Below are positions 21,850 through 31,976 of a DNA stretch of 64,000 nucleotides, one piece after another. The stretch's first letter is position 1; each line of letters begins with the position of its first letter. Made by a program: the position numbers and the translations under genes. Location: NCBI GenBank assembly GCA_028671895.1, contig JAPMAC010000231.1:7590001-7654000 (forward strand), read 5' to 3'. This DNA comes from Oenanthe sinensis (taxonomy: Eukaryota; Streptophyta; Magnoliopsida; Apiales; Apiaceae). The notes below the pieces were generated by a model. That model made no database searches, was not told where the DNA came from, and saw only the letters and a list, made by a program, of their open reading frames with translations.

Positions 21850-24628
21850 TGTGACGCCCTCCCGACCCGGGGTCTAGATCGGGGAGTCACTAACACTCTA
21901 TATGCATGCACCCTAAATAACAATAATAGAAAATACGCATAAATATGACCCCGACTACTAGCCTGGACCTTTCAAGGTAATGGTATGAAACAAGCACACA
22001 ACTACATTCATTTATATTTACATTTACAGTAACCAAAATAATATTACAACTCCTGAAACATCTCAAAAGCTACTAATAAAATACAAGACTAAACAAAGTC
22101 TTTTCCTTCCAACTCTGCCTTGATCCTACCTGTTCAATCTCAGCCAGCCTCACATAGTTCATGTATGACATATTCTTTCTGGCAGTCTGCTTAATATGGA
22201 CCATGATTCTCAAAAGCTGTAGATGTTAGAAAATAAAAGAATGAGCTACAAAAGCTCAGCAAGTAACCATATAGGTTAAAAACAGTTCTACAGGCTTATA
22301 TATAATTTAAAAAGTCTTTTCTCAATACCATGCCTTAAAATCATTGCTAGACCTCATCGTCCCAAGATTGTAATTAAAATTCTAGTCAGGGTATGCATTA
22401 CTCGCAAAACTTTCTTTTATAAAACCACTGGCAGGGTTAAATAATTTCAATAACGGGTGCAAAGTAAATAAGAAACTGGCAAGTAATAGTCAATTGCAAG
22501 TATAAGAGTAATCTGCAGGGTTAGATGGATAACAGGAAGTAATGTATAACAATTGAAACAAGGTCAACTCAAGATATGTCTGATAATTGAAGCTGTATAT
22601 GACAGGTTATAACAAGGCATTTCATTATTCATTGCTAATCATTTCAAAGTCCATTTGTATAAAATTGTCCTTTCATTAGGACTGATTTTTTCAAAACATT
22701 TTATAAAACTGTCCTCTCATTAGGACCTTGCTTTTCAAATCATCTATAAAACTGTCCTCTCATTAGGACCTTTACTGTTTTAAAACAATTATTTTGGTTG
22801 AAGTTTTCTCACAACGCCAGACAATACGGGTGATCAGCCACGTAAAGTCCCCATAACGGACTAAAGTCCCTCTGGACATAAAGAGTACTCATAAAGGCAC
22901 TTATTGCAATTGGCCTTGGGCTATCTCATTATAGCCATTGACTATCTCATTATAGTCTTCACATAAAAAGTGTTGGACCGGCGTCACTCGGCCTCTTACG
23001 CCTCCAACCTATAGGAATCCGCAGAAACCTTATTTGATCGGAATTCCTATAATAACCAAAACCTTTCTTTTTTTAAAGTTACCAAATCATTTGATGAAAA
23101 AGACTTCTTGAAAGTCGGATTTCATATTTAAATCCCTTTTTAAAGATCATTAGACAGAGGTAAGGTTTATTCCAAGAAATGTCTCAAAACAAGTTTCTGT
23201 CGTAGTATGGTAAGCTGAAATCATGAACTGGGAATCCAAAACCAAGTTATAGTAGTAAAGTCAGGTTGCAGGGTCAATTTACAGGTATAACTAGATGTTT
23301 TGAAAATAGTTGTAAGGCATTTAATTGTAACAGTAGTTAGGTAAAAGCAACAGGGTAAGTTCAGAATTAAAGTTCAAGTAAACATTACTAAGGAAATGGT
23401 GTCGACATAAGTCATAGTTCAAGGTTACTGATTTAAGACCTTTAAAATTAGTTTAAAAACTGACAGTAGCAGTTCAGGGATTGAAAAGTTTAAAGTGCAA
23501 TCAAAACTGGTATAAGGTTGCAGTTTAAGTAAAACAATTAAAGTAAGGTAGGCTATAGCTTACAACAGTTGAAATAAGATAACACAGTTGCAGGGTCATA
23601 AAGCAGTTTATAAAACAGTTCACTGTACAGTTCATAAAACAGTGTTTAAGTTAAAAGAGATTAGGCAGTAGTTACTTGCCTTAACAAAGAATGCTACAGC
23701 TGTTGAATAGGTAGATCGCCTACACCAGACACTAACTCTCTACTTTAGCTTTCCCTTTGTCCTTCACATCAACGTCCTTCGTAGCTACACACAAATAGTA
23801 CTATTTCAGTATCTTATAAACTCTCGACGTTCTCATTAACGTCTAACTATTCTACCCTTTCGTTAACTGTAACCCCTTAACACATATATAATGTACAGTA
23901 TACATACTCTACTATTCAATCACTTCCACACTAGCAGACAAGTAGCACATAGATACTTATATTGATCTACAGTATTCCTGACTGATAGCCTTTCCTATAC
24001 AGAAGTGGTGTGCCAATAATACTTTACAAATTCGTTTTTGTTTTAGAAAATTTTGGCAGCACTTTCCCTGTAATTGGAGCTGCCTGTCGGAATACAACCG
24101 ACCCAAACAATCATTCAAACATCCAATCAAGTAGGGATGCATACAAACATATATATAATTTTATCTTGACACCAATTACATAACATGCCCAGTCCTAACC
24201 ATAATATTCTCAATTTCACATCTCTACTCACATTACCTTGCAAGACTCAATTATTATACGTACATACATTCAAAAATTAATACATTATATTGCTATAGTT
24301 CGAAATATTCATTTCACTAGGCAACTTGAATTTTTAAAACATACGTAAAGCATTTGAGTAGCACATAGCAATTAACAATTAACCCTACTCAAATGAAATC
24401 CATGTACTAGCTACTATATCTTGCAAATTCCGAATAGCATAATCCATCACGTAAATCACATAATTGATATTTCCAACTCAACTTATTTAACTAGACAAGT
24501 AGAATCACATATGTACATATAGCACTTCGAACAAATCATAGCAATTAATAATTCACTTAACTCAATTTGCTAACCAATTATTAGCTTACACATTCCTACT
24601 TATTCGACTTATCATGTATCACCATATC
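21850..24628 (-). repeat. Element D 3' LTR, outer part
   Basis: Plus-strand start TGTGACGCCCTCCCGACC. Collinear with 60452-63230 of the 5' LTR. Interrupted at 24628 by element C, whose duplication ATATC is 24624-24628. A TATA-like block (TATATAAG on the minus strand) lies at 22295-22302. A GGTGATCAGCC block near 22831 is shared with the LTR of C. Confidence 0.95.
22659..22788. repeat. Tandem repeat in D LTR (about 43 bp, three copies)
   Basis: Three copies beginning ATAAAA(C/T)TGTCCT(C/T)TCATTAGGAC at 22659, 22703 and 22746. The same array occurs in the 5' LTR at about 61260-61390. It lies on the U3 side of the TATA-like block, so a regulatory role is possible but not shown. Confidence 0.8.
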
Positions 24629-27600
24629 TGTGACACCCCAAGATCCGGGGTCCGGGATCTAGGTTGCCACGTTACCCTGTTTCCATTTATTAACACTTAC
24701 ACTTATTTCTCGACTCGTCGTTTTCACCTGCAATGACCCAACAATCCATATATATGCACATACACCTTCACACACACACACAGGTTATAGTCTCAGGAAC
24801 GATAATTATATATACATTAGCTAGTACCCAAAAGAAAGTTCGAGTTATTACAACCGATTTCCAAAATAACAGAATGGTCACCTAGACGACCTCTACATGA
24901 AGTCAATAGGCTGACCTACGTTTGTTCTTCATCATTAATTTACATAGATCATACTTATATATAAGGCGCACTATCACTAGCTGTACGCCAATCCGACCTC
25001 GATCTTCTACCTGTGGCAAAACAGAGAAAAGCCTACGGAAGTCTCGGGTATTGCCCACCCTCTTTCTGACGGTCGTCCGACGGCGCGGCATAACTGGCAG
25101 CTGCGGTGTTATGATATATAAAGAAAAGCAAGAGTGAGCAATAGCTCAGCAATAGTATAAGTAGTTTTTAAAGCGTTGTAATTGTAATCTCATCATTTAG
25201 CCATCTTAGTAATTATGGGAGAAAATACATTCATTTATTTTCGGCAAACAGCTAATAGTGCATCATGTTGCTTCAAATAAATTTTGTTTAACCACTGTCA
25301 ATATTATCGGTAACTCAGCACCTAGGCTTTCGTTACAATATTACAGTACAATTCCAATTGGAAGAATGAGGATATACTGGAGTACCACGGTACCCGGTGA
25401 TCAGCCGTATGTACCGAATTCTTTTCTACTAGTAGATGGATGACTACCCTAACCGGGCCTGCACCCAGGCCACATATGAGCCTTTATGCTGGACTGTCCC
25501 ACAGCCTCTTACGCTTGGATGGACTGTCCCACAGCCTCTTACACTCTTTTCGACCCCTAGTGTCGGCTACTCCAATTCCTGGAAGAACCCTATCCATGTC
25601 TGGAATGGAATTTAATCCAAGTCCCCCAAGCAACCGGCTTGTTGATAGGTTTACTTTAATCATCATATCCTTACTTCCGGAAGGGTTGAGGAAGTAAACT
25701 CATTATGTGGGTTGACGTTAGTCAGTAGATTTCATTTGTTTTAGAAGTCTGCCTGTTATAACATAACTTGGGAGTAGTCGGGGTTTTTTTTTTTTTTCTT
25801 TTCAATAAGTTGTTGAGTTTGGAAATCTCTAATTGAATAGGGAAGTGATTGTAATATCAGAGTATAAAAAGAAAGCGAGACCATTGGCTCATTTCTTAGA
25901 CTTGATTCCCAATTTTGATCAGTCAGAAAATGTGAGCCCTTGTTTTAAGGGACTTGATATTATTGGAATAATATTTGGGAACCTTATTAGATATTCTGAA
26001 GGCCAGAAAATATTTTAAGAAATTTGTAGGTCCTCAAATTGTATTCTGAGAAAGGTTTAATTATTCTTAGAAAATTTTGGAATATTTAATAAATATTTAA
26101 ATAATATTTATTAAATAGTAAATCATTATCCCATTTATTTTTAAATAATCTTAGAATATTTAATAAATATTTAAATAATATTTATCAAATAGTAAATGAT
26201 TAATCAATTATTTTTAAAGAATTTTTGGACTGTTCAATAAATACAAAAATAACATGTATTAAATAATAAATCATTGATCACATATTATTAAATGAATATT
26301 CAAATTAATATCCATTTAATTAAATAAAAATTTAAATAATATCTATAAAATGATTCAGGATATTTTGAATAGTTATCCCATGTATGTTTTTATGAAATAT
26401 TGGTAATCGATATTTCTGAAAATCACTGCCCCTCCGGCAATTTCCGGGTTTTTTTTTTTTTATGACAGCGTTCTAGTAAAATAGCTCCGACTCCCGATTT
26501 AAATATCCAGATACGATTTTGCCCTGTCTTAGAGCCTCTATTCATACATCGACTTATATCCAACTTTAGTTCGTAATATATAAGTCGTAACAAGCGTTGG
26601 ACGTTTATTACACAGTAAACCAATAAAAAACTTTCAATACAGTTATATCATAACATCAGCAGTTTACAAAATACTTAAAACTTGGTTTTCGAAAACTTGC
26701 CTGTGGTTCGGAGATTTCTAGGTGTGCTCGTGGACGTCCGGTGATCTATTATAACCAAACAGAACGCTAGGTTAGATTTCCCTTAAACCCCGAATTACGC
26801 GTTAATGACACAACTTTATGAAATCCTGCAAATGTTTTATATGACTCCTTTAGGGTCCTTTATACTCTTATATCTTTCGTCAAGTACTTATGCCAATATC
26901 TTGCTTCGTACGAGTTTCAAAACCAAGTCGTGTGCATATAACCAAATTTCTTAGCGAACCATCCCCTTAAGGGGTTTTCCACTTGCGCAGTTTTGACTGT
27001 AACATTTTTATAAAATCGAAAATTTCTTATTTTTATACAAAACTTTTTGGTCGCACTACCAACTGTCCGAGGCATCTACCATCCAAAATTCATCATTTTT
27101 ACCAATTCTTAAGTGGGCTATTTATCTCTTCAAAGTGGTGACAAAACTGCAGTTAGATTACTTGCGCGACTTTTACTAAAACGGACGTAACTTCTAAACC
27201 GTAAATCATATCGACATGATTTTTATGTCAATACAAAGCTTAAGACAATAACTATTCTACCCTGGTCATTGGTTTTCAAAAATGACATTTTAATGGTTCG
27301 AAATCACCTGTCCAATTAACCCTAGTTTCAAACGGGCATTACAACGGCTATACACGGAACGTTTCCCGGATTTGATCATATTACCAACATCCAAAACCAA
27401 CACAACCAATATCATTACACGGTTATGAACTCACAAAATCAGTCATAAGCTCAAGTTTTATAACCAACCTCATTTCATCACAACCAACACAATCATGCTT
27501 AACTTAGTCATTAGTGCTAGTAACTTAACATGCTTGCATTACTTAGCATTATCCGTATGAAATCACAAGGTTTAAAGGGAATGAAGATATGTATACCTTG

Positions 27601-28140
27601 TATGTAACCTTGAGATCACTAAATATGCTTCACAACTCCTAGGGATGGCTTGGGTTGCCTTAACTTGCTTGAATCTTCCATTGAAACAACATAACCAAGA
27701 ACACAATTACTATTCATGCTTCACTTTCACAATTTCTTTGACTACCTAAAACAACTCAAAAAATTATGAAACAAAATCCTTACCTCTATTCTGATGTGGA
27801 GAGCATTCGGAATTTTTGTTATGATTTATGGAGCTTGTTTGAGTGGTGATGAAAAATCAATTCTTCCTTGTAGCCGAATGGAACTTTCTTTGGCTGGTTT
27901 GGCTCCTTTGCTTGGTTACCATACTTGAAAACGTTTTATGCTATTTATTTTGTATATCTATCTTATATATACTGATATGCAGACATATAATCAGCTAGGC
28001 CATGATATATATGCGTGTTATATGTAATAAAGTGGCTAGAAATGTCAAAAAGTGGAATAGTCATATTGACTTTTCATGTCCTTGTTCCATTTTTCATGGA
28101 ACCATGCTTCTACTTCTAGTTTTCTTTCTAGTTTGGTTTG
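24629..28140 (-). repeat. Element C 3' LTR, outer part
   Basis: Plus-strand start TGTGACACCCCAAGATCCGG. Collinear with 49274-52790 of the partner LTR. A TATA-like block CTTATATATAAG is at 24954-24965. A CGGTGATCAGCC block near 25398 is shared with D. An AT-rich direct repeat of about 86 bp (AGAATATTTAATAAATATTT) has copies near 26065 and 26152. B is inserted after 28140. Confidence 0.95.
25491..25550. repeat. 30-bp tandem duplication in C LTR
   Basis: GGACTGTCCCACAGCCTCTT plus ten bases, present twice in a row at 25491-25520 and 25521-25550, and again in the other LTR at about 50136-50195. The unit resembles CGGCCTCTTACGCC near 22989 in the LTR of D. Confidence 0.8.
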
Positions 28141-28452
28141 TGTTAGGTCCAAAGTGTTGTAAAGGGGGGGGGGGTGAATACAACTGTTTGAAAATTTATG
28201 AGAGAATAAACAATGTGCAAGTAATAAATGATGACTCAGAATTTCAAGAATATATCATTATATTCATTGATGGATTTGCTACAACATTCATAAAAGCATC
28301 ATGATCAGTTGAACAATAAATACAGCAATTAAAGCTAGATTCAACTGATCCTCTCTCTCTCACCTTTTGTTTTACAGTAAATGCTCTCTCTTAAAAATTA
28401 TCGTTGAAAATACAGAGATACAAGTTCCTTCTAAATAAAAAACAAAGTGCTG

Positions 28453-28460
28453 CTTTTATA
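28453..28460 (-). promoter_or_regulatory. Element B LTR TATA box
   Basis: Minus-strand TATAAAAG, a consensus plant TATA box, about 170 bases downstream (in transcription sense) of the 22-bp repeat array. The active copy would be the 5' LTR counterpart at 41843-41850. The start site is not determined. Confidence 0.6.
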
Positions 28461-28629
28461 ATGTCATGTAGTCTTGATCTTGTCCTTTTTGTGTACGTGG
28501 CCCAATCAGGACTTCGACAACAAAAAGTACTTTCCCAACAACTCTGGATCAACCGTTCACAATAAGCCACTTGTCCCTTGAACATTAAATGTTACATTTC
28601 TACCCGCATCTCGATCTTCGCCTGGACCC

Positions 28630-28827
28630 ATCTCGATCTCGATCTGTGAAAATCTCGATCTCGATCTGGGAGAATCTCGATCTCGATCTATGAGGATCTC
28701 GATCTCGGTCTGTGAAAATCTCGATCTCGATCTGGGAGAATCTCGATCTCGATCTATGAGGATCTCGATCTCCGTCTGTGAAAATCTCGATCTCGATCTG
28801 GGAGAATCTCGATCTCGATCTATCGCC
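28630..28827. repeat. 22-bp tandem array in B 3' LTR with 66-bp higher-order period
   Basis: Nine head-to-tail units of 22 bp, each starting ATCTCGATCTCGATCT and ending with one of three tails (GTGAAA, GGGAGA, ATGAGG; the last unit ends ATCGCC). The tails rotate in fixed order, giving three copies of a 66-bp higher-order unit. An identical array is in the 5' LTR (42020-42217). It lies in U3 upstream of the TATA box, so an enhancer role is plausible. Confidence 0.95.
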
Positions 28828-29465
28828 TGGATCGAGATTTGCCTTTGCAGTGTTTTACTTCACTTGTAAATCTCGACCCGCATCTCGATCTGCTGTGGAT
28901 CGACATTTGCCTTGGCAAATATGCACACATCCAATGTTGACCTTCTTTAGTGACTAATTGAGAATTAACCTTTGTGAGCAAGTTTCCTTAGCTTCTTCAA
29001 TTTCTTTTCCTCACTCAATTCAAATGAGATCTTCTATTACTGACACGAACTTGCCTCCAATGTCCTGACACTTGATGCAATGGTCTGGTTCATAAGTGAC
29101 TAGTCTTGTAGGGGTTCTTGCTTCTGAATGTCAGTTCTCATTTGTTGATTAACCTTTACATTATCCAGATGTTGATATACATTACATGAAATCACTTTGG
29201 CCTTCTTGATACTTCCTTGACATTAATTTGATTCTCCATTAGATAAGTTAGGGCATGAGCAATACTCAGATTGAACTTCTTCTCACTTATGCATCCTTGA
29301 TTAACCAAATTAGTTACTTGTAGTTACCAAGTATCATTACCATTTCTTCAGTTGATTGATTCCATGTGCTTCTTCAGTTTCTCTTGTTTTGCTGTTGTTT
29401 TATCTTTTACTTAGTTGAGTTACAAAATAATTAAGTGTTACAAGTTAGTACACCTATGCCTTTCA

Positions 29466-29476
29466 ATCTCCCCCTA
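29466..29476 (-). other. Element B polypurine tract
   Basis: Minus-strand TAGGGGGAGAT directly before the LTR start TGAAAGG. The following 29477-29939 is the 3' untranslated stretch between ORF3 and the LTR and shows no gene. Confidence 0.85.
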
Positions 29477-29939
29477 TTTGATTGTCTAACAATGACAACC
29501 AAATTCACAATGAGGATAACTCAACTAAACAGGGACTGAAAAAGATAAAATAACATTCATAAAAGATCATGTCAACTTGCATAATGCTTGGCTTGATTAA
29601 TTAACTTCATGTCTATTACTGATACTTCAAGTGCCAAAATTGGACACCTGTTGGCTCGATTAAATGGCTTCATGCTCTTCTAGAGATTTTCTCTAAGTAC
29701 TTTAAGAGCACGGTCCACTCAATCTTCAATTATCCTTCTGAAGTCCTTTTAGCAGTATTACCACCGCCGAACTTCGCGAAATAATTGATGCCTAATATAA
29801 ACCAGTTTCAAGACACTTAGCTAACTAACTTCTACCTTACACTACACAAGACAACAGATAATATATTTTTACAATGCAGGAAAACAAGAAAACAAATTAC
29901 AACGCAAAGAAATATTACAAGCATGATACATTAAAACTT

Positions 29940-31976
29940 TTATTTCTTGCGCTCCTCTTCCTCACGGGCTTTCTTCTTGGCTGCTTTTTCTTTCTTCATG
30001 AACTCAGGGTTGCAGACTTCATCCATTCTTTTCTTGAGAAGATTAAGTCCTTCTGCTTCCACATGATTTCTGATCTTGTAATTTCGAAACAACCTCAACC
30101 ACCTTTCAACCATGCTGCGAGTGGTAAGCTTCGTGGGAATGTCTTCAAACCTCAGCTTTGTGACTTTGTCAGGGTACCCCTTTTCCCCTTTCTTCCGTAT
30201 GACCAGCTGCTTAGGGTATCCAATGACAATAGCGGTGGTGCATTGCTGTAGCCTCTGAATATCAAGTTGTTGTCTTCTCTTACAGAAGTTATCAAACGTG
30301 ACCCTCAGATAATCCTGATCAAACTCGTCAATATCATCCATCTCCTCAATCAATTCTCTTATACTACACAGTGTTTCATGACTGTGTTCTGCAAAGATGT
30401 CGTACTTGATTTCAATGATGGTTTCCACCTTATGCTTGTCTGTATAGATCAGCAGATCATTCTCATTCTCAGCTTTGCTCTTGACAAACTTGACATTTGC
30501 ACTAACCACTGCACTAGCTTCCTTCCTTATTTCCCCTTCTTCTGGAATGTCTATCCTTGGATCTCCGTATCTTTGCACATGCTCTCTTATTGCCTCGTTT
30601 TGCAGCTCGAATGCATAGTCTTCAGGTTCTTTCTTAACCACTGGTAGTGTAGCTTCAGGCAACTTGTATCTAGTATCTTGCCTTCTTATCAGCTTCTCCA
30701 AGTCCTTAGCCACCAGCTTCTTTTCCTTTGTTAGAAAACCCTTAGAGAGAACTAGCTTTGCAACTGCCTTCAGCACATTTCCGCTCGGAGTTAGTTTCGA
30801 GTCATGCAGATTTACGATCCTCAAGACCTTGTCATGGACATATCTGATCTGGTAGGGATTTAGAATGATGTCAACCCCTCTGTCTTCAGCCATCTTCAAC
30901 AATTTCTCCTTAAACAGCACTCCAGTCTTGACAGAGGTGTCTACCTTGTGAGCGAATTCTACCAGTTCACTTGCACCCCTTTCTTGGAAGAAAGCTTCAT
31001 CCACCATACACGGCCCGATTTTTGTTATGGGTGTCCAAGTGATCATCAGATTCCATGCCTTCTCCTTGAATATGACTTGTACGGAGGTGCATCCCTGTCT
31101 TATGCAATTTAGATAATTCAGCAGCCCAGGGTTTAGATTTTCTAGCTTATGAAGAAGAAAGCTCAATCTTCCTGAGTCATGAGCATAGGCTCTTGGTCCA
31201 GCTAAGGCTTCTCTAGCCTTGTCCCACTCGGGACCTTCCCTCCTTATGTCAGCCTGGACCTTAGGATCTTTGATCTTTTTCATTTCATACTCATGCTGAG
31301 TTTTCTGAGCCGCTCTCTTCTCCTTTGCCATTAGTTCTTTTTCAACTATCCCTTGTAGAACTTCTTCATTTACTCTTTCTCTGGCTTCCCTGAAAATTTC
31401 TCCTTGCATCTCCGCTTCATCAACTTCTTCTTCTGGAACATGCTCGTCAGCAACCGAGTGGTCTCCTGCATCACCTGCAACTCCTGCGCCAGATCCGCCA
31501 GGATTTAGACCTCTTTCTTGTTCCCATTCTCTTGCTCGTTGCTCGAGTCTCGACCTCCTTGCCACTAAGGCTTCTACATCCATCTCGTCATCATCAGAAT
31601 CTTCAATAAAGTCTCCCATAAATGCATCAACAAGAGGTGTTTCTTTCTCAGCTTCTTCTTCAGCTACCATCTTCTGCTTGCCTTTGTCCTTAAGAGCCGG
31701 TTGAGCCTCCTCCACCTTTTCACCAGATTTGTTTGAGGACTCGATCACCAGACCCTTACTAGTCAGCTTTTTCAGACCCTGATCCTCTTTCTCCCCCTTA
31801 GGTGTGTTATCCTCATCAGGAGCATCATCATCATTATTATCGTCACCACCACCACCAGTTGAAGGACCAGGTCCATCCTTGTTACGTCCAAAGACAGCAT
31901 CAAGCAGTTCATTCAGTTTCGTCCAAACCTGAGACATGCCATAAGTGACATCATCTACTGACCTCCCAACCTCCAC
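29940..31976 (-). CDS. Element B ORF3, C-terminal half (envelope-like)
   Basis: 678 codons open, in the same frame as 31977-34157 and separated from it only by UAG (31977-31979); the first codon after the stop is GTG, not ATG. Contents in order: a short helix (SQVWTKLNELLDAVFG), a D/N/G-rich linker with K/E clusters, a highly charged helical region (EQRAREWEQERGLN...EKELMAKEKRAAQKTQ) likely to form coiled coil, a more globular middle (PYQIRYVHDKVLRIVNLHD) and a lysine-rich tail (KKEKAAKKKAREEEERKK). No signal peptide or membrane helix is apparent, so envelope-like refers to gene position, not demonstrated fusion activity. Decayed counterparts: H at 8344-11503 and possibly F at 17307-17876. 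Its translation would need readthrough or internal initiation. Confidence 0.75.
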   Translation of the reverse strand: MEVGRSVDDVTYGMSQVWTKLNELLDAVFGRNKDGPGPSTGGGGDDNNDDDAPDEDNTPKGEKEDQGLKKLTSKGLVIESSNKSGEKVEEAQPALKDKGKQKMVAEEEAEKETPLVDAFMGDFIEDSDDDEMDVEALVARRSRLEQRAREWEQERGLNPGGSGAGVAGDAGDHSVADEHVPEEEVDEAEMQGEIFREARERVNEEVLQGIVEKELMAKEKRAAQKTQHEYEMKKIKDPKVQADIRREGPEWDKAREALAGPRAYAHDSGRLSFLLHKLENLNPGLLNYLNCIRQGCTSVQVIFKEKAWNLMITWTPITKIGPCMVDEAFFQERGASELVEFAHKVDTSVKTGVLFKEKLLKMAEDRGVDIILNPYQIRYVHDKVLRIVNLHDSKLTPSGNVLKAVAKLVLSKGFLTKEKKLVAKDLEKLIRRQDTRYKLPEATLPVVKKEPEDYAFELQNEAIREHVQRYGDPRIDIPEEGEIRKEASAVVSANVKFVKSKAENENDLLIYTDKHKVETIIEIKYDIFAEHSHETLCSIRELIEEMDDIDEFDQDYLRVTFDNFCKRRQQLDIQRLQQCTTAIVIGYPKQLVIRKKGEKGYPDKVTKLRFEDIPTKLTTRSMVERWLRLFRNYKIRNHVEAEGLNLLKKRMDEVCNPEFMKKEKAAKKKAREEEERKK

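Larger units (their letters stand above)
28141..29465 (-). repeat. Element B 3' LTR (1325 bp)
   Basis: Minus-strand start TGAAAGGCATAGGTGTAC and end CACTTTGGACCTAACA. It contains a G11 run near the right-hand reading start (28164-28174), a TATA box at 28453-28460 and a 22-bp repeat array at 28630-28827. Confidence 0.95.

Noticed and set aside
24903..26623. Cluster of small ORFs (24903-25091, 25440-25697, 25833-26018, 26423-26623)
   Set aside because: All lie in the C LTR and are duplicated in the partner LTR at 49548-51268; they have no coding signature and overlap on both strands.
28002..28304. Plus-strand 100-codon ORF
   Set aside because: It spans the C/B insertion junction and reads through the poly-G run; an accident of the insertion.
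28630..28827. CRISPR-like regular repeat
   Set aside because: Units are contiguous with no unique spacers, and the sequence is plant retrotransposon LTR.
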